DNA of 64,000 bases from Blastochloris tepida (GTDB lineage: Bacteria; Pseudomonadota; Alphaproteobacteria; Rhizobiales; Xanthobacteraceae): positions 1,786,001-1,850,000 of the forward strand of contig NZ_AP018907.1 in NCBI RefSeq assembly GCF_003966715.1, written 5' to 3'. The position numbers and the translations under genes were made by a program. Each line of letters starts with the position of its first letter. Within the stretch, counting starts at the first letter, position 1. The notes under the pieces were generated by a model that was given only the letters and a program-made list of their open reading frames with translations, had not been told where the DNA came from and ran no database searches. Shown here piece by piece: positions 1 through 9,018 of this stretch.

Positions 1-785
1 GCGGCACCGATGGCGCCGGCATGGATCGCGTCCGGGTGGCTCGACACCACTAGGCCGACCTTCTCCTGCGCCAGCGCCTCGCTCAGCGCATCGACCAAAC
101 CGGCGTCGAGCGCGAGCCCGCCGGTCATCTGCACCACGCCATCGCGGGCGCCGATCGATTTCAGGAGCTTGGCGAGGCGCGCCGCCATCGAGACATGGAT
201 GCCCTTGAGGATGTTGGAGGCCGAGATGCCGCGCGACACCATGTTGATGACGTCGGTTTCCGCCAGCACCGCGCAGATCGAGGACACCTTTTCCGGATTG
301 TCGGCAGCCTGCGACAGCGTGCCGATCTCGTCCTGGGCGATGCCGAGATAGCGCGCGATGTTCTCCAGGAACTGGCCGGAGCCCGACGCGCACTGGCTGG
401 TCATCTTGTAGCTCAGCACCTTGCCGCTGCCATCGACCTTGATCGCCCGGCCGTTGAGCGCGCCGATGTCCAGCACCGCGCGCGCCTCCGGATTGAGGAA
501 CACCGCGCCGCGGCCGTGCGTCGTCATCGAATAGAAATGGCCGGTGGCGAAGCGCAACGCCTCGGCATCGCCGGTGGAAGCGACATAGGCGACCTCCGAC
601 CGGGCAATCCCCGCGCGCTTCAGCATCGCATCATAGATCTCGTCCGCAAGCTGGAACGGATCGCGATTGCGGATGCGGGCGGTTTCCTTATCGAGCCACT
701 CGATATTGTCGCCGTTCACCCGGAACAGCACCGTCTTGACGCAGCCCGAGCCGATGTCGATGCCTGCGGTGATGATCTCGCTCAT
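1..785 (-). CDS. bcrD: Benzoyl-CoA reductase subunit D (partial, C-terminus off window)
   Basis: ASKHA-type ATPase subunit of the class I, ATP-dependent benzoyl-CoA reductase, which couples ATP hydrolysis to electron transfer for dearomatising benzoyl-CoA. Translating down from the ATG at 785 gives 261 codons with no stop before the window edge; the family is about 280 residues, so only the tail is missing. The N-terminal phosphate loop reads GIDIGSGCVKT. Cysteines in TSQCASGSGQ and SSICAVLAET are the expected ligands of the [4Fe-4S] cluster shared between subunits A and D. It lies 18 bp downstream of bcrA as the last visible gene of the operon. Confidence 0.93.
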   Translation of the reverse strand, partial: MSEIITAGIDIGSGCVKTVLFRVNGDNIEWLDKETARIRNRDPFQLADEIYDAMLKRAGIARSEVAYVASTGDAEALRFATGHFYSMTTHGRGAVFLNPEARAVLDIGALNGRAIKVDGSGKVLSYKMTSQCASGSGQFLENIARYLGIAQDEIGTLSQAADNPEKVSSICAVLAETDVINMVSRGISASNILKGIHVSMAARLAKLLKSIGARDGVVQMTGGLALDAGLVDALSEALAQEKVGLVVSSHPDAIHAGAIGA

Positions 786-803
786 GTCGGCTGTCCCGCT
801 TGC

Positions 804-2096
804 TCAGTTGACCACCGCGCGCACCGCGAAGGTGGCGGCGCCCAAGGCGCCGGTGTAGATCGAGTCCGGATTGATGTTGATCTGCACGTCGCCGTAATTC
901 TCCTTGATCAGCTTCCGCAGCTCGCGCACCGCCGCCTCGTTCTTGGCGACGCCGCCGGTGAAGGTGAACTGATCCTTGACGCCGCCGGCGCGCGACAGGA
1001 TCGACATGGCGCGCAGGATGATGGCGCGGTGCAGACCGGCCAGGATGTCCTCGCGCTTCTCGCCCAGCGCCAGCCGGTCGCGCAGCTCGGCGCCGGCAAA
1101 CACCGTGCAGGTGGAGTTGATGCGCACCTGCTTGGTGGAGGCCATCGCCAGCGGCCCCAATTCGTGCAGGCCCATGTTCATCTCGTCGGCGATGTAGCCG
1201 AGATAACGGCCGCAGCCGGCGGCACAGCGGTCGTTCATCTGGAAGTTCTCGACGATGCCGGCACCATCGACCTGGATGCCCTTGGTGTCCTGGCCGCCGA
1301 TGTCGAGCACCGTGCGCGTGCCGGGATACATCATGTGGGCGCCGAGCCCGTGGCACAGGATCTCCGAGCGGATGTGCTCCTTCGGGAACGGCAGCCGCAC
1401 CCGGCCATAGCCGGTGCCGACGACGTAGGTTTCCTCCAGCGGAATGGCCAGCGCCGCGCGCACCGGTTCGGCGATCGCGCCGGCATCCATGGTGCCCTTC
1501 TCCAGCGCCCGGATGAACTTGCCCTCCATGTCGCCGGCGGGGGGACGGTTCTCCACTTCGAGGATCGACTTGTCGTAGACGTTGAGGATGGAATCGAAGC
1601 CGATCCCCGCCTCGCGGCATACCGCCTCGCCGACCTGCATGAAGTCGGAACCGGCGAGATCGCGGAAGAAATCGGACTTCCTCCGCGCGCCGGGCTGGAA
1701 CAGCGCCGCCGATTGCGCCCGCAGGCGGCGGAACGTCTCCTCCAGCACCTCGACCACCGCCCGCTCGCGGCCGGCATAACGCGGTCCCTTGATGTTGGCG
1801 ATCGCGGTGCGCTCCAGATCGTCGAGCTGTTCCAGAAACTGGATGTGGCGGAAGTTGCGCTCGAGGTCGGCCAGGATGGCGTCGACCTCACCCGCCACCG
1901 CCGGCACGCCGCCCAGCGCGCGGCGGAACAGCGTGAGGCGCGCATCGATCAGCGCCTCCTGCTTGGAGACCGCGGCGGCAGTGTCGTAATTGGAGCGCGA
2001 ATTGGTGATGCCGCGCCCGAGCACGTCGAGGTTCTCGTCCATCACCACAGCCTTGGTGGTGGTCGAGCCGAGGTCGATACCGATGAAGCAGCGCAT
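804..2096 (-). CDS. bcrA: Benzoyl-CoA reductase subunit A
   Basis: Second ATPase subunit of the benzoyl-CoA reductase activator module (430 residues, the normal length for BcrA). The N-terminus [16 protein letters not shown] is the ASKHA phosphate-1 loop. The cysteine motifs [13 protein letters not shown] and [10 protein letters not shown] match the cluster-binding segments of 2-hydroxyacyl-CoA dehydratase-type activators. With BcrD it forms the ATP-hydrolysing electron activator that reduces BcrBC. It is the third-to-last reductase gene in the order C-B-A-D, which is that of Thauera and Magnetospirillum, and lies 12 bp after bcrB. Confidence 0.95.
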   Translation of the reverse strand: MRCFIGIDLGSTTTKAVVMDENLDVLGRGITNSRSNYDTAAAVSKQEALIDARLTLFRRALGGVPAVAGEVDAILADLERNFRHIQFLEQLDDLERTAIANIKGPRYAGRERAVVEVLEETFRRLRAQSAALFQPGARRKSDFFRDLAGSDFMQVGEAVCREAGIGFDSILNVYDKSILEVENRPPAGDMEGKFIRALEKGTMDAGAIAEPVRAALAIPLEETYVVGTGYGRVRLPFPKEHIRSEILCHGLGAHMMYPGTRTVLDIGGQDTKGIQVDGAGIVENFQMNDRCAAGCGRYLGYIADEMNMGLHELGPLAMASTKQVRINSTCTVFAGAELRDRLALGEKREDILAGLHRAIILRAMSILSRAGGVKDQFTFTGGVAKNEAAVRELRKLIKENYGDVQININPDSIYTGALGAATFAVRAVVN

Positions 2097-2108
2097 GTGC
2101 CCCTCCCC

Positions 2109-3392
2109 TCACGCCGCGCGGGCGGCGCCGCGGCGCTTCTGCTCGATCATCTGGAAATAGCTCTCCAGGCGGTTCTTGACGTTTGCCGCCGAGAAGTAGC
2201 GCGGATCGACGAGGTCGGTCTCGATGAAGGCGCCGGGCTTGCCGGTTCGCCGCTCGACCTCCTTCATGATCATCAACTGGCCGGCGGAGAAGCTGTTACA
2301 GCTCTTGATCGAGTTGATCAGCAGCCCGTCGGCCTGATAGTCCTCGACATATTTCGTCAGGATGTCGACGCGCGTCGGCAGGTTGCGGTTGGTGTAGCAG
2401 CCGAGGCAATAGTCGGCGAGGCTCTCCAGCGGATGATCGGGGTCGTGGCGGAAGCCCAGGTCGTACATGCCGCCGACCTTGGTGTAGCTTGAGGCCACCA
2501 CCACCGCGCCCTCGTCATAGAACATCTTCCAGAACTCGCGGAAGCTGGTCCAGTTGGGCGGGCCCTCCACCACCAGCCGGTATTTCTGGTCGGTGAAGTT
2601 CGAGCCGTCCGGCGTCACCGGCCCCTGCCCGGCATCGACGCGCGCCTGCACTTCCTGGCGCAGCGCCTGATAGTAGGCGATCGCCTCGGCCGTGCCGCGG
2701 AAGGCGGTGAAGATCGGGCCGATGTAATAGACGCCGCCGAAATAGGCGTCGATCGGCGAGGGCGTGCGCTTGCCCTGCTCCAGCACCCACACCAGATCGT
2801 CCTCGGCCTTGGCCGAATTGCGCAGCGCCTCGCGCAGCCGGTCGATGTCGAACTTGACGCCCGACACCTGCTCAAGGCCGGGAATGATGACCTCCTTGAG
2901 CTGGCGCACGATGTAGTCGCGCATGTTCTTCGTCGAATGGCCGTCGCCTTCATAGGGCACGTGCAGCATCAGCGTCGGGCACTTGTACTCCTCGCGCAGC
3001 AGCTCGAACCACTTCATGAAGGTGTAGCAGCCGGTGTAGGAGAGCAGCAGCACGTCCGGATCCGGAAACGGCTTGCCGTTCGGCGCGACGTTGCCCTTGC
3101 CCATCATGCCGATGTCGGCCTTCACATAGGTGCAGACGTCCTCCGAGTGGCCGGATTTCTCAGCTTCCAGGATGTAGTCGCCCGACAGCTTGCGCATGCC
3201 GTTCTGGATGGCGTTGATCTCCGGCAGATTGTTGAGGATGCCGAACGACAGAAGGAGCTCGTTGAGATTGCCCGGCACGAAGGTCGACGACACCTTGCGC
3301 CCGGTGTGGTGCTTCGAGGTGATGGCGTCGTAGTTCTTCGCGATCATCTCCTTCTGCAGGAGCATCGACGGTTCCTTGACGACCTCGCTCAT
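2109..3392 (-). CDS. bcrB: Benzoyl-CoA reductase subunit B
   Basis: One of the two substrate-reducing subunits (427 residues, HgdB/2-hydroxyacyl-CoA dehydratase D-component superfamily). BcrB and BcrC together bind benzoyl-CoA and [4Fe-4S] clusters. Conserved cysteine contexts are visible in SYTGCYTF, DYCLGCYTNRN and IKSCNSFSAGQ. The product of the reaction is cyclohexa-1,5-diene-1-carbonyl-CoA, the substrate of Dch encoded just upstream in the operon. It starts 3 bp after the bcrC stop, so expression is coupled. Confidence 0.95.
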   Translation of the reverse strand: MSEVVKEPSMLLQKEMIAKNYDAITSKHHTGRKVSSTFVPGNLNELLLSFGILNNLPEINAIQNGMRKLSGDYILEAEKSGHSEDVCTYVKADIGMMGKGNVAPNGKPFPDPDVLLLSYTGCYTFMKWFELLREEYKCPTLMLHVPYEGDGHSTKNMRDYIVRQLKEVIIPGLEQVSGVKFDIDRLREALRNSAKAEDDLVWVLEQGKRTPSPIDAYFGGVYYIGPIFTAFRGTAEAIAYYQALRQEVQARVDAGQGPVTPDGSNFTDQKYRLVVEGPPNWTSFREFWKMFYDEGAVVVASSYTKVGGMYDLGFRHDPDHPLESLADYCLGCYTNRNLPTRVDILTKYVEDYQADGLLINSIKSCNSFSAGQLMIMKEVERRTGKPGAFIETDLVDPRYFSAANVKNRLESYFQMIEQKRRGAARAA

Positions 3393-3395
3393 GTC

Positions 3396-4589
3396 TCAGC
3401 TCCACAGCTTGATGGAATCGGCGAACGTGCCGGCCTGCTCGCGGATCGGCTGCATCTGTCCGGAGTTCTCGGCGTACTTGAAGGCGATGTGCGGGATGCC
3501 CGCTTCGGTGAGGCGGCGGCAGATCATCGGCCGGTCGAGCAGCGCCGGATCGCAGAAGCTCGGCGTGGCATAGATCACGCCCTCGGCGCGGGCCTTCTTC
3601 ACCTGCTCGATGTGGAACTTGCCCTTGTCCTCCTCGCGCGGCACGTATTTGCAGGAGGTCTCGACAGAATGCTTGAGGTAGGCGTTCGCCAGCGCCTCGA
3701 TGGGGTCGCCGTCCGTCGGCACGTCCTGGGTGAGGAAGCGGTTGACCAGTGCGTAGTCGTCCTCGACCACATAGCAGCCGGCCATCTCCACCGACTTGAT
3801 CAGGTTCAGCGGCGGCTGCTCGCAGAACGAGCCATAGACAGCGATGCGTACATTGTCGCGCTTCGGCCGGTCCTCGGCGTCGGCCGCGGCGAGATAGGCG
3901 GCGAGCAGCCGGTTGTGCTCCTCCACGTCCATCATCAGGCCGGCGCGCATCAGCAGGTACACTTCCGAGGTCGGCGCCTTCCACGGCGTGCGGGCCCGGA
4001 AGTCGTAGACCGCGCGCACCAGCCGGCGGTTGTCGTTGTAGAGCGCGATCGAGCGGCGGATGTCGTCGTCGGAAATGGTGCGGCCGGTGAGCGTTTGCAG
4101 CCCTTCGCGCAGCTCCTGCAACTCGGCGGCGTAATAGCGGCCGCCGATCTCGGGATCGAAGTTCTGCGGCGTGTCGAAGAACTTCGACCACACGTTCGGG
4201 AACATGATCTTCCACATTCCCGACAGGTTGCGGATGACGTCGCACACGAACGGGAAGATCATGCCGTCGACGAAATCGAGCCGCCCGGTGACACCAAGCT
4301 CGACGGTCGAGCGCGGGATGCGGCAGATATAGCTCTGGTAATAGGCATCGCCGTGGATCACCTCCATGCGGTCGCCGCCGCCGAACAGGCCGAGCGGCAG
4401 GCAGCCCGCGGCATGGATCAGCTCCAGCGGCGCATAGACCGGCAGAAAACCGACCACCTTGCGCCCCGGCACCGCGTTCTTCCAGGCGCGGGCGGCGGTG
4501 AAGTCGAGGTCGTCGAACATCGCCTGGCAGTGGGCGATGATCTCGGCGGTGGAGGTCGGCGCAGTCGCCGTATCAACGATCGCGTTCAT
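3396..4589 (-). CDS. bcrC: Benzoyl-CoA reductase subunit C
   Basis: Partner of BcrB in the catalytic half of benzoyl-CoA reductase (397 residues; same HgdB-like superfamily). Cysteines in HAAGCLPLGLFGG, YGSFCEQPPLNL and TPSFCDPALLDRP fit the expected cluster ligands. The gene begins 3 bp after the dch stop codon. The whole C-B-A-D set is intact within the window apart from the 3' end of bcrD. Confidence 0.95.
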   Translation of the reverse strand: MNAIVDTATAPTSTAEIIAHCQAMFDDLDFTAARAWKNAVPGRKVVGFLPVYAPLELIHAAGCLPLGLFGGGDRMEVIHGDAYYQSYICRIPRSTVELGVTGRLDFVDGMIFPFVCDVIRNLSGMWKIMFPNVWSKFFDTPQNFDPEIGGRYYAAELQELREGLQTLTGRTISDDDIRRSIALYNDNRRLVRAVYDFRARTPWKAPTSEVYLLMRAGLMMDVEEHNRLLAAYLAAADAEDRPKRDNVRIAVYGSFCEQPPLNLIKSVEMAGCYVVEDDYALVNRFLTQDVPTDGDPIEALANAYLKHSVETSCKYVPREEDKGKFHIEQVKKARAEGVIYATPSFCDPALLDRPMICRRLTEAGIPHIAFKYAENSGQMQPIREQAGTFADSIKLWS

Positions 4590-4592
4590 CGC

Positions 4593-5363
4593 TCAGCAGG
4601 CCTCCCATTTGGCCGGACGCTTCTCCAGGAAGGCGTTGAGGCCTTCGACGGCATCGTGGCTGGACATCAGCTCGCCGAGATAGAGCTGCTCGACGGCGGC
4701 GAGCTTGGCTGTCACCCGCTCGACGAAATCGAATCGCGCCGCGCGCACGGCGATGCGTAGCGAGGACGGGCTGAGCGCCTTGAGCCCGTGATCGAACCAG
4801 TCGAGCGCCGCCTGTTCGGGATCATCCGACACGGCATGGACGAGGCCGATGCGTGCGGCTTCCTCGGCCGCGATCGGCTGGCCGGAGACCAGGATCGCCT
4901 CGGCTGCGCCGCGGGCGATGCGCTCGGGCAGGATGCACGAGGCCGGCGGCGCGAACACGCCGAGCTGGATCTCGGGCTGGCCGAACTTGGCGTCCGGCGC
5001 GGCGAAGATCAGATTGCCAGCGATCGCCACCTCCATGCCGCCGCCGAGGCATTGGCCGCGCACCGCCACCAGCACCGGCACCGGCGACGAGACGAGGCGC
5101 ACGATCAGTGCGTGGAAGCCCTTGAGCATCGCCTCGAACTGGCCCGGCAGATGCTCCTGCACGCTGGCGCCGAAGCTGAAGTGCGGCCCCTCATGGTCGA
5201 TCAGCACCGCCTTGAGGCGGGGATCGCCGAGGTTCTCCGCCAGCGCGGCGTCGAGGGCAGCGATCATCGCGGCATCGACGATGTTGGCCTTGGGCCGCGC
5301 CAGCCGCAGCCGCAGCAGGGCGCCGTCGCGGTCGCGCCAGACCTTCAGCGGCTCGTCGCTCAT
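4593..5363 (-). CDS. dch: Cyclohexa-1,5-diene-1-carbonyl-CoA hydratase
   Basis: Crotonase-family enzyme (256 residues) that adds water to the dienoyl-CoA made by BcrABCD, giving 6-hydroxycyclohex-1-ene-1-carbonyl-CoA. The crotonase fold is shown by the oxyanion-hole segment around HFSFGASVQEH and the glycine-rich RGQCLGGGMEVA. The ATG overlaps the oah stop by four bases (ATGA). Assignment to Dch rather than a general enoyl-CoA hydratase rests on its position between oah and bcrC. Confidence 0.9.
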   Translation of the reverse strand: MSDEPLKVWRDRDGALLRLRLARPKANIVDAAMIAALDAALAENLGDPRLKAVLIDHEGPHFSFGASVQEHLPGQFEAMLKGFHALIVRLVSSPVPVLVAVRGQCLGGGMEVAIAGNLIFAAPDAKFGQPEIQLGVFAPPASCILPERIARGAAEAILVSGQPIAAEEAARIGLVHAVSDDPEQAALDWFDHGLKALSPSSLRIAVRAARFDFVERVTAKLAAVEQLYLGELMSSHDAVEGLNAFLEKRPAKWEAC

Positions 5364-6496
5364 CGTGCCGCCCTCGCCTTGGGCAGCAGGCTCTCGGTCA
5401 GCTCATCGGTCCACGGCGTGCCGGCGGCAAGCGCCTGACGCAGCGCGATGAAATCGATCTCGCGATCCTCCTTGGTACCCTCGTTGAAGGCGCGGAAGCC
5501 GGCGCGCGCCTCCGTCATCATGTTGAGCGCCAGCCAGGCGCGGCTGTTTTCCTTGTTGGCGTTCCAGGCGTCGATCTTGGGCTTGCGCAATTCCTCGATG
5601 GTCTTGGTGAAGCAGTCGGGGAAGGTGAGCAGAATCTTCGCGCACAGCTCCTCGACCTTGGCGTCGAGCAGCGACAGATCGACGGTGCCCTTCTTCAGAA
5701 CCTCCTTGCCGGCGGCAAGCTCGGCCCCGCTCTTCGGCTCGCCGTGAATGATGCGGCCGTAGGCGTCGAGCCAACGGTCGGTGATCACCAGCGGGTTGGC
5801 GACGAATTCGCCGTCGACCTTCAGCGCCGGCACAATGTCGGTGATCATGCCGACGCGATAGGCCTTGTGCGCCGACCACGGCTCGCACAGCGAGCCCGAC
5901 ACCATCGCCATCTCGCAGCCGATCATCACCGGCAGGAAATCGGTGGCGCCGCCGATCGGCGCGGAGCCGTGCTTGGGGCCGGCCTGGCCGAAGCGCGCCA
6001 TGTCCTGCGCGACGGTGAAGTCGCAGGCCATGCCGATCTCCTGGCCGCCGCCGATGCGCATGCCGTTGACGCGGCAGATCACCGGCTTGTCGCAGCCGAG
6101 GATGGCCGACACCATGTCGTTGAACAGGCGCATGTACTGCCGGTATTCCTGGGGATTGCCGGCGTAGTATTCGGCGTATTCCTTGGTGTTGCCGCCGGTG
6201 CAGAACGCCTTGTCGCCGGCACCGGTGAACACCACCGCCACCACGTCGCGGGCGTTGGAGGCGGCGCGGAAGGCCAGGATGGTGCCCTTCACCATCTCGG
6301 TGGTGTAGGAGTTGAACTGCGCCGGATTGTTGAGGGTGATCCAGGCATTGAACAGCCCGGGCACCACCTTGCCGTCCGGCGTGCGGGCCGGGCGCTTCTC
6401 GTAGATCACGCCGGGCGCGGCGATGTCGGCAACGAGATTGTGGTCCTTGAGATCGGGCGGAGCGAGGCTGTCGCGGGCGGCGCTGGTTGCGGGCAT
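5360..6496 (-). CDS. oah: 6-oxocyclohex-1-ene-1-carbonyl-CoA hydrolase
   Basis: Ring-opening hydrolase (378 residues, matching the usual Oah length of about 377) that converts 6-oxocyclohex-1-ene-1-carbonyl-CoA to 3-hydroxypimelyl-CoA. It is a crotonase-superfamily protein; CTGGNTKEYAEYY and NGMRIGGGQEIG are the CoA/oxyanion segments. I chose the ATG at 6496 because a GAGGGGA ribosome-binding site precedes it; the open frame extends further upstream only as an antisense or extension artefact. Presence of Oah and Had marks the Thauera-type branch, not the BadK/BadH/BadI branch of Rhodopseudomonas palustris. Confidence 0.93.
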   Translation of the reverse strand: MPATSAARDSLAPPDLKDHNLVADIAAPGVIYEKRPARTPDGKVVPGLFNAWITLNNPAQFNSYTTEMVKGTILAFRAASNARDVVAVVFTGAGDKAFCTGGNTKEYAEYYAGNPQEYRQYMRLFNDMVSAILGCDKPVICRVNGMRIGGGQEIGMACDFTVAQDMARFGQAGPKHGSAPIGGATDFLPVMIGCEMAMVSGSLCEPWSAHKAYRVGMITDIVPALKVDGEFVANPLVITDRWLDAYGRIIHGEPKSGAELAAGKEVLKKGTVDLSLLDAKVEELCAKILLTFPDCFTKTIEELRKPKIDAWNANKENSRAWLALNMMTEARAGFRAFNEGTKEDREIDFIALRQALAAGTPWTDELTESLLPKARAAR

Positions 6497-6522
6497 GTCT
6501 TCCCCTCGTTCGTCTTGATTGG

Positions 6523-7590
6523 TCACGGCACCAGGATGGCGCGCCGCGTCAGCTTGTGGGCGTGGGCTTCGGCAAAGACCTGATTGATGGTGTCGAGCGG
6601 GCGGCGTTCGATGAAGGCCGCAAGCTCGATCCTGCGGTCGAGCACCAGATCGAGCGCGCCGGGATAGAGCTCCGGCGGGCATCCCCAATTGCCGAGAGCC
6701 GAGGCGTGGAACGCCATCAAATTCGACAGCCGCACCTCGACCTTGTCCATGGTGAAGCCGACCACCGCCAGCGTCGCGCCGTGCACCAGCAGGTTCCAGG
6801 CGGTGCCCTGCCCGGCCGCAGTGCCGGAGCACTCGAAGATCGCCCATTCGCGCGTCGAAAGTCCGCGCTCCTTGGCGAAGGCGGTGATGTCCTTCTTGAG
6901 GGTCTTCGGGTCCGCCTCGCGGGCATTGATGGTCTTGGCGGCACCGAAACGGCCGATCGTTTCGAGCTTCGCCGGATCGACGTCGATCGCCACCACCGTG
7001 CCGCCGAACGCCGCGGCGATCTGCACGCAGTAGCCGCCGACGCCGCCGGTGCCGATGACGATGCACAGCGTGCCGGGGCGGACGCCGGCCTGCACCACCG
7101 CCTGATAGGGCGTGGTGACGGCATCGGCGACCACCGAGACGTCGGCAAGTTCCAGGCCGGCGGCAGCAAGCCGCGCCTCGTCCACCGGGCACAGGCCTTT
7201 CGCCGGCACGACGATGTGGCTGGCGAAGCCGCCATCGATGTCGTTGCCCGGCATCATTTGCGCAGCGCAGATGGTGCCCTTGCCGCGCTTGCAGAGATCG
7301 CATTCCCCGCACGGGATCACCGCCGGCACGATCACCGCCCGGCCGAGCCAGGATTCGGCCCCGGCGCCGGCCTGGACCACGCGGCCGCTGATCTCGTGGC
7401 CCAGCGTCAGCGGCAGGGCGTGGTTGGTGCGCACGCCGTCATAGTAGAAGCCGAGGTCGGTGTGGCAGACGCCGCAGCCCGCGACCTCCACCACCACCTG
7501 CCCGGCCGCCGGCGGCGCCAGCACCAGGGGCTCCCGTGCCATGGGCTCGCCTGCGGCCGTCATCACCCATCGATAGGGCGCGTTGGACAT
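6523..7590 (-). CDS. had: 6-hydroxycyclohex-1-ene-1-carbonyl-CoA dehydrogenase
   Basis: Zinc-dependent medium-chain alcohol dehydrogenase (355 residues) that oxidises the Dch product with NAD+. It has the catalytic-zinc start [13 protein letters not shown], the structural-zinc cysteines in [15 protein letters not shown] and the Rossmann motif GTGGVGGYC. It is the first gene of the minus-strand operon; the start at 7590 leaves a 204-bp intergenic region shared with gcdH. A longer frame to 7941 runs into gcdH and is not real. Confidence 0.92.
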   Translation of the reverse strand: MSNAPYRWVMTAAGEPMAREPLVLAPPAAGQVVVEVAGCGVCHTDLGFYYDGVRTNHALPLTLGHEISGRVVQAGAGAESWLGRAVIVPAVIPCGECDLCKRGKGTICAAQMMPGNDIDGGFASHIVVPAKGLCPVDEARLAAAGLELADVSVVADAVTTPYQAVVQAGVRPGTLCIVIGTGGVGGYCVQIAAAFGGTVVAIDVDPAKLETIGRFGAAKTINAREADPKTLKKDITAFAKERGLSTREWAIFECSGTAAGQGTAWNLLVHGATLAVVGFTMDKVEVRLSNLMAFHASALGNWGCPPELYPGALDLVLDRRIELAAFIERRPLDTINQVFAEAHAHKLTRRAILVP

Positions 7591-7645
7591 GTCTCTCCCC
7601 CCGGTCTTCCCGTGCCGCTGGCTTCGAGGCCGCAGCGTTATTGTT

Positions 7646-7665
7646 GCATTAGCGTACCATAATGC
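7646..7665. promoter_or_regulatory. Palindromic operator candidate upstream of had
   Basis: The 20-bp site GCATTAGCGTACCATAATGC has perfect 6-bp inverted arms (GCATTA/TAATGC) around an 8-bp centre. It lies 56 bp upstream of the had start. A second copy with 16 of 20 matches lies 103 bp away next to gcdH. The size and symmetry suit a dimeric MarR- or TetR-type regulator, but none is encoded in the window. Confidence 0.55.
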
Positions 7666-7748
7666 GCTTTTGTCAAGACGCCCCTCCGGCGCGACAAATC
7701 GGCCCTTGGTCGCCTTGACGCGCCGGTACGGCCATGGCACGGATAAAT

Positions 7749-7769
7749 GTATTTTCGTACTATAATGCG
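7749..7769 (+). promoter_or_regulatory. Second operator copy overlapping a TATAAT -10 box of gcdH
   Basis: The stretch GTATTTTCGTACTATAATGC shares 16 of 20 positions with the had operator and contains TATAAT at 7761-7766, a consensus -10 hexamer 29 bp before the gcdH ATG. No good -35 box is seen 16-18 bp upstream. Binding here would directly block or shape gcdH transcription, so both divergent units are probably controlled by one factor. Confidence 0.5.
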
Positions 7770-7794
7770 TAAATAACCGACCGGAGAAACGTCG

Positions 7795-8982
7795 ATGTCC
7801 GCCGACCAGAGCCGCTTCCTGTGGGACGATCCCCTGCTGTTCGACGCCTGCCTGAGCGAGGATGAGCGGCTGGTGCGCGACAGCGCCCGCGACTACTGCC
7901 AGGACAAGCTCATGCCGCGCATTCTCGCGGCCAACCGGCACGAGACCTTCGACCGCGAGGTGATGACCGAGATGGGCGCGCTCGGCTTCCTCGGTCCCAC
8001 CCTGAGCGAGGAGTATGGCGGCGCCGGCACCAATTACGTCAGCTACGGCCTGATCGCCCGCGAGGTTGAGCGGGTCGATTCGGGCTACCGCTCGGCGATG
8101 AGCGTGCAGTCATCCCTGGTGATGTATCCGATCTTCGCCTACGGCTCGGAGGCGCAGCGGCGGAAATATCTGCCGATGCTTGCCAGCGGCGAATGGATCG
8201 GCTGCTTCGGCCTGACCGAGCCCGACGCCGGCTCCGACCCCGGCGGCATGCGCACCCGCGCCCGCAAGACCGATGGCGGCTGGCTGCTCAACGGCACCAA
8301 GATGTGGATCACCAATTCGCCGATCGCCGACGTGTTCGTGGTGTGGGCGAAGGACGACGAGGGCGTCATCCGCGGCTTCATACTCGACAAGGGCATGAAG
8401 GGGCTGTCGGCGCCGAAGATCGAGGGCAAGTTCTCGCTGCGCGCCTCGGCCACCGGCGAGATCGTGATGGACCAGGTGTTCGTGCCCGACGACAATCTCC
8501 TGCCCAACGTCACCGGCCTCAAGGGCCCGTTCGGCTGTCTCAACCGCGCCCGCTTCGGCATCGCCTGGGGCGTGCTCGGCGCCGCCGAGTTCTGCTTCCA
8601 CGCCGCGCGGCAATACACGCTCGACCGCAAGCAGTTCGGCCGGCCGCTGGCCGCCAACCAGCTCATCCAGCTCAAGCTCGCCAACATGCAGACCGAGATC
8701 ACGCTCGGGCTCACCGCCTGCCTCAGGCTGGGGCGGCTGTTCGACGAGGGCAAGATGGCGCCGGAGATGATCTCGCTGCTCAAGCGCAACAATTGCGGCA
8801 AGGCGCTGGAAATCGCCCGCATCGCCCGCGACATGCACGGCGGCAACGGCATCTCGGACGAGTTCCACGTCATCCGCCACGCCATGAACCTGGAAGCCGT
8901 CAACACCTATGAAGGCACGCACGACGTCCACGCCTTGATTCTGGGGCGGGCGATCACCGGGCTCAGCGCCTTCGCCGGATGA
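7795..8982 (+). CDS. gcdH: Glutaryl-CoA dehydrogenase
   Basis: Acyl-CoA dehydrogenase-family flavoenzyme (395 residues) that oxidises and decarboxylates glutaryl-CoA to crotonyl-CoA, the step after beta-oxidation of 3-hydroxypimelyl-CoA. The C-terminal [20 protein letters not shown] is characteristic of this subfamily and includes the catalytic glutamate; [14 protein letters not shown] is the FAD-binding signature. It is divergent from the had operon and shares its operator-like sites, so its role in the benzoyl-CoA route is well supported. Confidence 0.95.
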   Translation: MSADQSRFLWDDPLLFDACLSEDERLVRDSARDYCQDKLMPRILAANRHETFDREVMTEMGALGFLGPTLSEEYGGAGTNYVSYGLIAREVERVDSGYRSAMSVQSSLVMYPIFAYGSEAQRRKYLPMLASGEWIGCFGLTEPDAGSDPGGMRTRARKTDGGWLLNGTKMWITNSPIADVFVVWAKDDEGVIRGFILDKGMKGLSAPKIEGKFSLRASATGEIVMDQVFVPDDNLLPNVTGLKGPFGCLNRARFGIAWGVLGAAEFCFHAARQYTLDRKQFGRPLAANQLIQLKLANMQTEITLGLTACLRLGRLFDEGKMAPEMISLLKRNNCGKALEIARIARDMHGGNGISDEFHVIRHAMNLEAVNTYEGTHDVHALILGRAITGLSAFAG

Positions 8983-9018
8983 TGCGAAGCCCGGCATCCC
9001 GCCGGCGCGGCGAGGCCG

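Noticed and set aside
195..2492. Long plus-strand ORF (765 codons) across bcrD/bcrA
   Set aside because: It is antisense to two clear reductase genes. Its His/Asp/Arg/Ala-rich composition is typical of shadow frames in GC-rich DNA, and no domain is recognisable.
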